Shown: positions 16,721 to 24,496 of the stretch, in pieces
Layout of the letters: each line of letters opens with the position of its first letter
Position numbering within the stretch: position 1 is the stretch's first letter
DNA from: Pedobacter africanus
GTDB taxonomy: Bacteria > Bacteroidota > Bacteroidia > Sphingobacteriales > Sphingobacteriaceae
Assembly: GCF_900176535.1 (NCBI RefSeq)
Contig: NZ_FWXT01000001.1
Coordinates: 62,001 to 126,000 of the forward strand
DNA length: 64,000 nt
Direction of reading: 5' to 3'
Position numbers and translations under genes: made by a program
Notes under the pieces: generated by a model
Databases searched by the model: none
Told to the model about the DNA's origin: nothing
What the model saw: the letters and a program-made list of their open reading frames with translations, nothing else

Positions 16721-18253
16721 TCACTTTCTCATTCTCAGTACTAATTGCGCTTCAAACAATGATTTTGGCAATACCTCTTTACCCTGCAGCTCATTGATTC
16801 CTGCATTTTCAAAAGTAACCAGTTTATTGGAGCGAAAACCGACCAGGATAGGTTCTGCAATGGTGTAATTCCTTCTTCGGCTCATGTCCCAGAAATTGTA
16901 GTGCTGCTCCTTATCCGATTTATGGTAAAAATTCCAGAGTACCAGGTATTTCCCATGATGTGGATGCCCGCCAAGAGGGCCGCCAAGGTTATAGAAAACA
17001 CCACCATCAATATTGTCGTACAGCGTTGCATTGGGCTGACCGGAGTGAATATCGAAGTTCTGATCTGTACCCAAGGAACAATTGGTAACCACAGTACCTG
17101 CTGCAGCATATCCTGTTCCTGCACCATGGTGCTGCGCACCATTAAATGTGCAATTCCTGATCAGCACCCCATAACCTGTACGGGCATGAACGGAAGCATG
17201 TCCTTTTTTGCCCCTGAAATGTGTATTTTCTACTGTTACCTTGTATCCGGAGCGGATAAAAATCCCTTCGTTCCAGTCGTGGAACTCGCAGTTACGCACC
17301 CAGCTGTTCTTTACATATTCCATTCCCACAGCTTCATAAGCATAATCGTGGATTTCGTTCTTATGGTGGATAAATTCTTCAGGGTAGCTTTTCCAGTTGC
17401 TACTAAACAAAATGTCCTCAATACCACATTCCTCGAGGGCATGATAAGCTTCTATGTTCCAGCTGGCAGATTTCACCATCCTGATGTCGTAATGCAAAGG
17501 GTTTTTAAAGCTTACCTTATTGCCATCAATACCGCTAATGGTGTGAATTTCATAGATTTGCATCCCTCCGTTATCACCAAACAGCCGGGTCCACTCCGGT
17601 TTAAGCGCCAGATGACCAAAATACATACGCGTATATTCCTCACTGCGGTGCCGGATCACGATGTCCTGCCCTACTTTAAGTTTGGATGCATCTTTTACCA
17701 CCACGGCAAAAGTCTCCCGTCCGGCATCCTGAACAATGGTGGTTAACTTATCTGCAGCACTGTCATCAGGCTTAAAAAGAAACTGCCGGCCATTGATGCG
17801 CATATTGGCCTGGTAGATTTCTGTAACAGTTTTAGCCCCATCCGTACCGCTGCCGCTGCCTTTTAAAACAATGCCGCTTTTAGAAATCCTGATCTGCTTT
17901 TTGGCATCTTCATCGCCTGCAATCAGGTATTTTCCGGGAGAGAAAAATACAACGCCACCACCCGGGTTGGCTTCCGCAGCAGCAACAGCTTTCTGGATGG
18001 CAGCATCATCAAACTGCTCATCGTTGGGCCTGGCACCATAATCGTCAACCTTAAAAACCTTTTTCCCGCTTACAGCAGGAATGGCCGTTTCAGAAAAGTT
18101 ATATCCTGCATAAGAAAAATCAGGTAATACCGGTGTATTTCCTGATTTTTTGGCTTTTACAAAATCCTCCCACAAGGGTGCCACTTTCTGAGCCTGTGCA
18201 CTTACCGAAAACAACAAACAGCAGGCAAAAACCGGCCTAATTATACCTCTCAT
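16721..18253 (-). CDS. Exported right-handed beta-helix protein, paralogue 2
   Basis: A 510-residue protein with a signal peptide (FACCLLFSVSAQAQ). The opening KVDDYGARPNDEQFDDAAIQ, then GGVVFFSPGKYLIAGDE and GIVLKGSGSGTDG, is the pectate-lyase-3-like start. Parallel beta-helix rungs follow with short motifs such as CGIEDILFSSNW, NSWVRNCEFHDWNEGIFIRSG and LIRNCTFNGAQHHGAGTGY. It shares its layout with the proteins at 10709-12223 and 37351-38910. Its place at the end of a fucosidase-rich PUL suggests a lyase or glycosidase on the same glycan. It is flanked on both sides by the interspersed repeat. The catalytic residues are not identifiable to me. Confidence 0.78.
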   Translation of the reverse strand: MRGIIRPVFACCLLFSVSAQAQKVAPLWEDFVKAKKSGNTPVLPDFSYAGYNFSETAIPAVSGKKVFKVDDYGARPNDEQFDDAAIQKAVAAAEANPGGGVVFFSPGKYLIAGDEDAKKQIRISKSGIVLKGSGSGTDGAKTVTEIYQANMRINGRQFLFKPDDSAADKLTTIVQDAGRETFAVVVKDASKLKVGQDIVIRHRSEEYTRMYFGHLALKPEWTRLFGDNGGMQIYEIHTISGIDGNKVSFKNPLHYDIRMVKSASWNIEAYHALEECGIEDILFSSNWKSYPEEFIHHKNEIHDYAYEAVGMEYVKNSWVRNCEFHDWNEGIFIRSGYKVTVENTHFRGKKGHASVHARTGYGVLIRNCTFNGAQHHGAGTGYAAAGTVVTNCSLGTDQNFDIHSGQPNATLYDNIDGGVFYNLGGPLGGHPHHGKYLVLWNFYHKSDKEQHYNFWDMSRRRNYTIAEPILVGFRSNKLVTFENAGINELQGKEVLPKSLFEAQLVLRMRK

Positions 18254-18307
18254 TTCAATTCAATAAATAATTCAATTATATGCTGCTAAAAAACAACTTC
18301 TTTAACT

Positions 18308-18590
18308 ACTCTTCCTATCCCCCCAGGCCCGGAAGAAAAATTACCTTCTCTAACACCTCATCCTATCTCCCCAAGCCCGGAAGAAAAATTACCTTCTCTA
18401 ACACCTCATCCTATCCCCCAAGCCTGGAAGAAGATTACCTTCTCTAACACCTCATCCTATCCCCCCAAGCCTGGAAGAAAAATTACCTTCTCTAACGCCT
18501 CATCCTATCCCCCCAAGCCTGGAAGAAAAATTACCTTCTCTAACGCCTCATCCTATCCCCCAAGCCTGGAAGAAAAATTACCTTCTCAGA
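18308..18590. repeat. Tandem repeat array, 47-48 bp units
   Basis: Six near-identical starts (GGAAGAAAAATTACCTTCTC) at 18331, 18379, 18426, 18473, 18521 and 18568 give a period of 47-48 bp. The unit continues as TAACRCCTCATCCTATC, a C run of varying length, then AAGCCY. Differences are single bases and the length of the C run. The last unit runs directly into the full interspersed element at 18573-18664, so the array is an amplification of that element's left end. No unique spacers and no reading frame. It fills most of the 410-bp gap 18254-18663. Confidence 0.88.
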
Positions 18591-18664
18591 GAAGGCCTAG
18601 GCGCTTTTTGCTCCCCCTTCGGGAGCCTAAAAGATGCCAGACTTCGAAGAGAATGGTTATTTTT
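18573..18664. repeat. Interspersed palindromic repeat, copy B
   Basis: Second copy of the element at 16606-16701, about 90% identical, with the same CCTTCTCAGAGAAGG palindrome. The hairpin is now GCTCCC-CCTTC-GGGAGC, so both copies keep the pairing although the bases around the stem differ. It ends exactly at the stop codon of the GH29 gene. A role as a 3-prime end structure or a MITE-like mobile repeat is possible. Confidence 0.7.
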
Positions 18665-20103
18665 CAGTCTAAAGCCCCGCTTTTCATTTCCTTTTTAGGT
18701 GCGGTATCAGCCTGATGGGCAACAGCGCCTTCAAACTCCACCTTAATTACGCTGGCAATCGGATCAGGTGCATTCGCCGGTAAAATAACAGACAGGTCAT
18801 TGCCATTTAAAGCAGTCTTAAGCTTTGCTTTTGTAGCCAGTAAAGTAGCCGAAAGCACTTTATTTTTTACACCGGGAACAACCAGCTTGCCATTTGCAGG
18901 CCAATCAAACACGGAGAAATAAAGCGTTGTACCCCTGGCAGTTTCCTTACGGGTGCAGCGGCCCCAGCTTAATGGTGCAAAGGGACTTGATTTTGTGGCA
19001 TAGATTGCCTCACTATTCACTTTCATCCAGTCGCCAATGGCTTTAAGCCGGTCTATGCTTTCCTGGGGAAAAGTACCATCGGGTTTAGGCCCGACGTTTA
19101 ACAAATAATTACCTCCTTTTGAAGCAATGTCGCACAGATTGCGGATCAGGGTTTCTGCCGATTTCCATTTGTGATCTGAAGTTCTGTAACCCCAGGTTCC
19201 GTTCATCGTCATGCAGGTTTCCCAATCCATCCCATCCAGTTCGGCCTGACTAGGGATCTTTTGTTCAGGTGTTTTGGTATCACCTGGAAAATTGGGGCGC
19301 TTTAAACGGTCGTTGGTAATGATCTGCGGCTGTGTTTTCAAAGCGGCCTGCAATTTAAGTGCAGCCTGATCTGTCATATTGGTTGGGGTATCCCACCAAA
19401 GCACGGCAATATCACCGTAATTTGTCATCAGTTCTTTAACCTGCGGCACCGATACCTCATCGATATACTGATCAAATGTCCTGGTCATTTGTGCCGGGTC
19501 CCAGTGGCCGTTGTTTGCAGCTGTATAGGCATCTACCTTTGCGGAATCGGGGTTCAACCAGCCCTCACGCATGACTTTCCTGGCAGCAGAGCCTCCCGGA
19601 TTGTTCCAGTCTTGCGCCTGTGAATAATAAAAGCCCAGTTTGATGCCATATTTTTTACAGGCCGCAGCCAGAGGCTTCAGCAGGTCCTTACCATAGGCAG
19701 TAGCATCGGTAACATCCCATTTGCTGGCTTTGGAATTGAATAAGGCAAAACCATCGTGGTGTTTTGCCGTGATGATGAGGTATTTCATACCTGCATCTTT
19801 TGCCATTTTTACCCATGCATCCGGATCGTATTTTACAGGGTTAAAGCTTTTGGCCATTTCCTGGTATTCGGCAACGGGGATTTTAGAGCGGTTCATGATC
19901 CATTCTGCTCCCCCGCGGAGCTGCTCATGACCTTTATAAACCCCGGCAAACTGGGCATAGATGCCCCAATGGATGAACATGCCAAATTTGGCTTCGCGCC
20001 ACCAGGCCATACGTTCGTCTTTGGTCAGTGTTTTCTGGCTGTAAGCAGATTGCGCAACCAGGAAAAAGGCGGTTACTGCTAAAAGTATTTTTCGTTTATA
20101 CAT
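18664..20103 (-). CDS. Exported GH29 alpha-L-fucosidase, copy 1
   Basis: A 479-residue enzyme that should release alpha-linked L-fucose. A signal peptide ends near residue 22. Family marks are AWWREAKFGMFIHWGIYAQF, the paired histidines in ITAKHHDGFALFNSK (His115/116), and VLWWDTPTNM, where Asp238 is the expected catalytic nucleophile. A short C-terminal beta-sandwich follows. It is 99 bp downstream of the GH88 gene, with a hairpin in the gap, so it may be transcribed separately or by read-through. The C-terminal tail after residue 450 (HQADTAPKKEMKSGALD) is not part of the usual fold. Confidence 0.94.
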   Translation of the reverse strand: MYKRKILLAVTAFFLVAQSAYSQKTLTKDERMAWWREAKFGMFIHWGIYAQFAGVYKGHEQLRGGAEWIMNRSKIPVAEYQEMAKSFNPVKYDPDAWVKMAKDAGMKYLIITAKHHDGFALFNSKASKWDVTDATAYGKDLLKPLAAACKKYGIKLGFYYSQAQDWNNPGGSAARKVMREGWLNPDSAKVDAYTAANNGHWDPAQMTRTFDQYIDEVSVPQVKELMTNYGDIAVLWWDTPTNMTDQAALKLQAALKTQPQIITNDRLKRPNFPGDTKTPEQKIPSQAELDGMDWETCMTMNGTWGYRTSDHKWKSAETLIRNLCDIASKGGNYLLNVGPKPDGTFPQESIDRLKAIGDWMKVNSEAIYATKSSPFAPLSWGRCTRKETARGTTLYFSVFDWPANGKLVVPGVKNKVLSATLLATKAKLKTALNGNDLSVILPANAPDPIASVIKVEFEGAVAHQADTAPKKEMKSGALD

Positions 20104-20160
20104 GATGTGATCTTATAATTTGGTTTCCATGCTGAATACTAAAATAAAGAATAACAATGT

Positions 20161-20182
20161 GCCAATATTCAGCGCAATTGGC
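20161..20182 (-). terminator. Hairpin after the GH88 gene
   Basis: GCCAAT, a 10-nt loop, ATTGGC, followed in the minus direction by ACATTGTTATTCTTT. It may end or attenuate the seven-gene GH2-to-GH88 transcript before the next GH29 gene. The stem is short and the T run is interrupted. Confidence 0.35.
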
Positions 20183-20202
20183 TCATCAATAAACAATACA
20201 CG

Positions 20203-21387
20203 CTATCTTTTCAAAGCTTTATATCTCAGTAATGCTTCCAGGTAATAATAATCTGCGTACGATAAAGGTACATTTACCTCGCTGTTGGATGGTTTCGAGC
20301 CCGTGCTTTCCAGCAGAATAAAACCTTTGTTCTGGCCTACAGGCGAAATGTATTTGGTGCTCAGGCTGTACAGCATTTTATCGGCTTTCTGCAAATAAAG
20401 CTTTTTGTTTGTACTGTAACCGCTCAGTTCAAATAAGCCTGAAGCAATTACCGCTGCAGCTGAGGCATCACGTGGTTCTTTCGGGATTTCTGGTGCATTG
20501 AAATCCCAGTAAGGCACCAGGTCGGCCGGCATATTCGGATGGTTAAGGATGAAACCCGCAACGCCTTCGGCCTGTTTCAGATAGGCAGGATTTTTGGTGT
20601 AGCGGTAACACATGGTATAACCGTACAGGGCCCATGCCTGTCCCCTTGCCCAGGCCGATTCGTGACTGTAGCCCTGATGGGTATTTTTCTTCAGCACCGC
20701 ACCTGTATTGGGATCATAGTCGATCACATGATAGGAGCTGTAGTCGGGCCGGAAATGGTTTTTGATGGTGGTATTGGCGTGGCTTACGGCAATCTTGTAA
20801 AAAGAAGAATCGCCGGTTAACCTTGTGGCTTCAAAAAGCAGTTCCAGGTTCATCATGTTGTCGATGATCACCGGGTTTACCCATTTATCACGGCTGTGGT
20901 CCCAGGAAAGGATTACGCCTGTTTTGGGGTTAAAGCGGGTAGCCAGCGTTTTGGCCGACTGGATAATGACGGCTTTATAATGCTGGTCTTTAGTTAAACG
21001 GTAGCCTGTACCTACACTGCAATACACCTTAAAGCCCATATCATGGGTCTTTCCGTTGAACTGCTCCTGCTCTATATTAGCCGTAAATTCCTTTGCCTGG
21101 GCCATCCAGTTTTGCTTACCGCTATATTCGTAAAGGAACCAGAGCTCTCCGGGAAAGAAGCCACTGGTCCAGTCGCGCGAGGCAACCAGTTTCAGGTTTC
21201 CATCTTCTAAAGTCCGGGGGGCTACAAGGTCGGCTTTGGCCCCTGCGGCTTTAACTTTCTGAATTTCTTTCAGCATCACCAGGGTTTGCTGATCGGCATG
21301 TTGAAAGGCTTTTTTTACATCTACTTTCTGGGCAAAGCTTGTTCCTGCAAAAAGCAGGGCCGTACATATGATTGATAATGTTTTCAT
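20203..21387 (-). CDS. Exported GH88 unsaturated uronyl hydrolase
   Basis: Removes the 4,5-unsaturated uronic acid that a polysaccharide lyase leaves at the non-reducing end. Signal peptide to about residue 19, then the (alpha/alpha)6 barrel: SRDWTSGFFPGELWFLYEY, THDMGFKVYCSVGTGYRL (Asp116), NPVIIDNMMNLELLF (Asp176), HESAWARGQAWALYGY and ASAAAVIASGLFELS. Asp116 and Asp176 are 60 apart, close to the spacing of the two catalytic Asp residues in Bacillus UGL. Its presence means that the substrate is cut by a lyase and contains uronic acid. It lies 14 bp after a GH29 gene as the last member of a tight operon. Confidence 0.94.
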   Translation of the reverse strand: MKTLSIICTALLFAGTSFAQKVDVKKAFQHADQQTLVMLKEIQKVKAAGAKADLVAPRTLEDGNLKLVASRDWTSGFFPGELWFLYEYSGKQNWMAQAKEFTANIEQEQFNGKTHDMGFKVYCSVGTGYRLTKDQHYKAVIIQSAKTLATRFNPKTGVILSWDHSRDKWVNPVIIDNMMNLELLFEATRLTGDSSFYKIAVSHANTTIKNHFRPDYSSYHVIDYDPNTGAVLKKNTHQGYSHESAWARGQAWALYGYTMCYRYTKNPAYLKQAEGVAGFILNHPNMPADLVPYWDFNAPEIPKEPRDASAAAVIASGLFELSGYSTNKKLYLQKADKMLYSLSTKYISPVGQNKGFILLESTGSKPSNSEVNVPLSYADYYYLEALLRYKALKR

Positions 21388-21401
21388 CTTGTCTATTGTT
21401 T

Positions 21402-23291
21402 TTATTTCATGGGTATCAATTGAATTTCAAGCAGGCGCATCAGTTCCGGACCTTTAATATCCAATGCTTTAACTATCAGTTCCTGCTGTCCGGGTTTAAG
21501 TTCGGCGGCGCCAATTTCCTGGCTCACTACCGCTCCTTTTTTGGAAGCGATCACCTGCTGCTGCTGAGCGAAACCATCGATTTTAACTTCGTAAGTTGAA
21601 CCGCCTTCTTCTGCAATATACTTTGCAATAATTTTATACTTGCCGGCTTTCAGCAACCTCAAATCCCATGAGAGGTAATCTGTTCTGTTTTTCCAACCGG
21701 TTACATAATATTTATCGGTTTTTCCATCGCCAAAGCCCATTTTGCCATGTACTTTTGCATCGAATACCAGGAACCTGTTTACCGGAATGTTAGCGGCAAC
21801 AAGCCTTGCAGCATCGGCTTCTATATTGCCTTTGGTTTCCAGTACAATGACCAAATCCGGGCTGCCAGAAGATTTCGGGGGCAGGCCAATATTGAGGGTT
21901 GTGGCATCCAGGCGCTTCACCTGCAACGGCTTTTTGGATTTATCGGTTAGCAACCAGACTTTACCAACTTCGGTTTTCAGACCACCAAGCTCTAAATTGC
22001 CGTCTTGCGGCCAGTGGAATACATGCAGGTAAATCTGCTTTCCTTTTTGTGTGGTTACGCCCCAGGCCGGGATGGGCAGTTGTCCGCGCGCGGTACCATA
22101 AATGGATTGACCATTCTGGTTTAACCAGCCTCCGATACTGTCGAGTATCCGCGTATCCCTGGTGTCGAAACTGCCATCTCCTTTCGGGCCTATGTTCATC
22201 AATAGATTTGCACCCCGGGACGCGGAGTTGGCCAGCAGCTGGATAAAGAATTTTGCGGACTTATGGCTGTTGTCGTGTAGAGAATAACCATAGGATTCAT
22301 TGGTGGTAGGAATGGCTTCTGCATCACCATTAACGGTAAGCAGTTCTGCCGGCCTGTCGCCCGTATTTACATAATCACCAAAGTTTCCGGTAGCACTCCT
22401 TGCCAGGCGGCCGTTCACCACAATATTGGGATCTGTATCCCTGATGGCCTTCAAAATCCTGATGTTTTCAGACAAAGGCAGCTTATGCGGGGTATCGAAC
22501 CATAGGATATCAGGATGATATTTGCTGATCAGTTCTTTGATTTGGGGGATCGCTTTTTCGTCTACATACTTTACAGCTTTAGGCAGCCATTCGGGATGAC
22601 TATCGAACCAGTTTGCACCGCCCAGCAGTTTATCCCCTCCGGGGTTGTTGTATTCCCAGTCGTTGCCCGGCGCATCTGGATGCTCCCAGTCGAACGCATG
22701 CGAGTAGTAAAAGCCAAACTTCATGCCCTGCTTTTTTGCAGCCGCGGCCAGTTCGGCCATGGGATCACGTTTAAATGGACTTTGCTGAACCACATTAAAG
22801 TCGGACACCGCTGAATTGTACATAGCAAAACCATCGTGATGTTTTGCTGTGATGATGAAATAGCGCATACCTGCCTTTTTGGCCCTTGAGATCCATTCAT
22901 CGGCATTGAATTTTTCAGGGTTGAAAGTATGGGCAAGGGCCAGGTAATCTGCCCTGCTGATCTTCTCTTTACGCATCAGATGTTCAGAATAGCCCTTTAC
23001 TTCTTTCCCTTTCCATTCGCCGGCTGGAACGGAATAAATGCCCCAATGAATAAACATACCAAAGCGTGCATCGCGCCACCATTGGATACGTTCATCATGG
23101 GTTTTCATAGCATTTTTCCACCAGCCGCTGCGTGCTTCGTCTATTGCTTTCTGGTCGCGCTGCTGCGCGCGGTTAAACATCTCTTTGTCCTCATCTCCGG
23201 CTACCTGCCCAAAGGCAACTGTATGGGTTAGCAGTAAGGCTGAGCAGGCCAAATGGAAAAATACCTGTTTATGTTTTATATTAATTTTCAT
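21402..23291 (-). CDS. Exported GH29 alpha-L-fucosidase with C-terminal extension, copy 2
   Basis: A 629-residue enzyme. Signal peptide to about residue 29, then a charged helix absent from copy 1. The barrel has IQWWRDARFGMFIHWGIYSVP, ITAKHHDGFAMYNSA (His151/152) and DILWFDTPHKLP with Asp266 as the likely nucleophile. After the C-terminal beta-sandwich comes an extra module of about 110 residues (GYAKY-like start ILSW.. not resolved; WDLRLLKAGKYKIIAKY, YEVKIDGFAQQQQV), which looks like a carbohydrate-binding beta-sandwich. It is 15 bp downstream of the lyase gene. Confidence 0.93.
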   Translation of the reverse strand: MKINIKHKQVFFHLACSALLLTHTVAFGQVAGDEDKEMFNRAQQRDQKAIDEARSGWWKNAMKTHDERIQWWRDARFGMFIHWGIYSVPAGEWKGKEVKGYSEHLMRKEKISRADYLALAHTFNPEKFNADEWISRAKKAGMRYFIITAKHHDGFAMYNSAVSDFNVVQQSPFKRDPMAELAAAAKKQGMKFGFYYSHAFDWEHPDAPGNDWEYNNPGGDKLLGGANWFDSHPEWLPKAVKYVDEKAIPQIKELISKYHPDILWFDTPHKLPLSENIRILKAIRDTDPNIVVNGRLARSATGNFGDYVNTGDRPAELLTVNGDAEAIPTTNESYGYSLHDNSHKSAKFFIQLLANSASRGANLLMNIGPKGDGSFDTRDTRILDSIGGWLNQNGQSIYGTARGQLPIPAWGVTTQKGKQIYLHVFHWPQDGNLELGGLKTEVGKVWLLTDKSKKPLQVKRLDATTLNIGLPPKSSGSPDLVIVLETKGNIEADAARLVAANIPVNRFLVFDAKVHGKMGFGDGKTDKYYVTGWKNRTDYLSWDLRLLKAGKYKIIAKYIAEEGGSTYEVKIDGFAQQQQVIASKKGAVVSQEIGAAELKPGQQELIVKALDIKGPELMRLLEIQLIPMK

Positions 23292-23306
23292 GCTTTTATT
23301 TCTCTG

Positions 23307-24488
23307 TTAATCCAGCCATATCAAAGGGTTTCTTACCGGCAGGTTACGGATCACCTCCTCAACCTTCGGGTCGTGGTCCAGCTTTGCCCAAGTGGTCATC
23401 CATTCTTTATTTTTATACGCAATGGCCCCAAATACGAGGAAGGGCTGAGCCACAGGCCAGTTGTCCCAATACATCACATCAGGTTTTAAAGTCCATTTGT
23501 TTTTATCCGCCACAAAGGGGTAGAGGTATTTAATGCCTTTTTCTATGGATTTTCCATCGGTGGTCTGGTAAGTCCACAGGTTATCATTTTTAGTGGATAG
23601 GATCTGGCAGAGGGTTGTCATGGCATCCAGGTTAAAAATAGAATAGCCGTAGGGTTTGGTACGTGCCAGCTCCCTTGGAAAACTGCCGTCAGCAGCCATC
23701 TGGCTGGGCAGCAATACCGTTTTATACCTTTCGCGACAAAAATCCATCAGTTTCAAATCGCCGCATAATTTGGCGAATGAGGCCACTTGCATGGTAAAAC
23801 AGGTGCCGTGGTTATTTGCAGCGTTCATTTCATCTTTGCCGTATTGGTGGGTCATTAGCCATTGCAGGTAGGCAGCAAACCATTTCCTTGTCCCTGCCAG
23901 CACCGCCGGCGCGAGTGCCTTTTGCATGACGATTACACCCTGGGCCACTTCCATCAGCTGGATAGTATCGATGATGCCGATACCGCGACCAGTAAAGCGG
24001 CCTTTTATAGCTTGTGCAAACTGCAGATTTGGATTCATCAGGGTTCCCTGACTAATGAACCATGCCTGCAGGTGCAGCATGGCCTGCTTTACATATTTTT
24101 CCTGGCCAGTAAGCCTATAAGCCGATGCCAGGGCACCTATGATCTGACTGAAACGGATCATGGCCAGGCGGTGGGCCACAAAATTCTGGGGGTTGGTCAT
24201 CCCATCCTTCTGAATATAAGGCCCATCCGGATTTTGCGGATCAGGCCACCAGTAGTCGCCTTCCGAATAAAAATCATGTTTACCGCCCGCACTTCTGGCG
24301 GTGCTTTCGGCTGTTACAGTAACCGGCTCCTGCTGCATGGCCCATTCGGCATTTTTAAGGATCAGTGCGCTCAGGGTTTTGACAACTTCCCTATTTGCAG
24401 GTCCTTTTTCCTTTTCTGCGGCCCTGCCTGCCGGTGTTTTTCCGATCAGCAGTGCCAATGTTAAAGCGGTTAAAATAAATCCTTTCAT
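23307..24488 (-). CDS. Exported alginate-lyase-superfamily polysaccharide lyase (PF05426, PL38-like)
   Basis: A 393-residue protein with a signal peptide (ILTALTLALLIG). The motifs SEGDYWWPDPQNPDGPYIQKDG, NFVAHRLAMIRFSQIIGALASAY and MNAANNHGTCFTMQVAS (Asn225, Asn226, His227) are those of the (alpha/alpha)n-toroid alginate lyase superfamily. The Asn-His pair usually takes part in charge neutralisation and catalysis. Relatives I recall (PL38) cleave glucuronan or alginate. With GH88 next but one, the lyase probably opens a glucuronic-acid linkage in a fucosylated chain. The exact substrate is inference. Gaps of 8 and 15 bp place it in the operon. Confidence 0.85.
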   Translation of the reverse strand: MKGFILTALTLALLIGKTPAGRAAEKEKGPANREVVKTLSALILKNAEWAMQQEPVTVTAESTARSAGGKHDFYSEGDYWWPDPQNPDGPYIQKDGMTNPQNFVAHRLAMIRFSQIIGALASAYRLTGQEKYVKQAMLHLQAWFISQGTLMNPNLQFAQAIKGRFTGRGIGIIDTIQLMEVAQGVIVMQKALAPAVLAGTRKWFAAYLQWLMTHQYGKDEMNAANNHGTCFTMQVASFAKLCGDLKLMDFCRERYKTVLLPSQMAADGSFPRELARTKPYGYSIFNLDAMTTLCQILSTKNDNLWTYQTTDGKSIEKGIKYLYPFVADKNKWTLKPDVMYWDNWPVAQPFLVFGAIAYKNKEWMTTWAKLDHDPKVEEVIRNLPVRNPLIWLD

Positions 24489-24496
24489 GATCGCAT

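Noticed and set aside
18308..18590. CRISPR array
   Set aside because: Units follow each other with no unique spacers, the whole 47-48 bp unit is repeated, and no cas genes are present.
14975..20103. Insertion sequence flanked by the two repeats
   Set aside because: The segment between the repeats holds only the beta-helix gene; no transposase and both repeats have the same orientation relative to genes.
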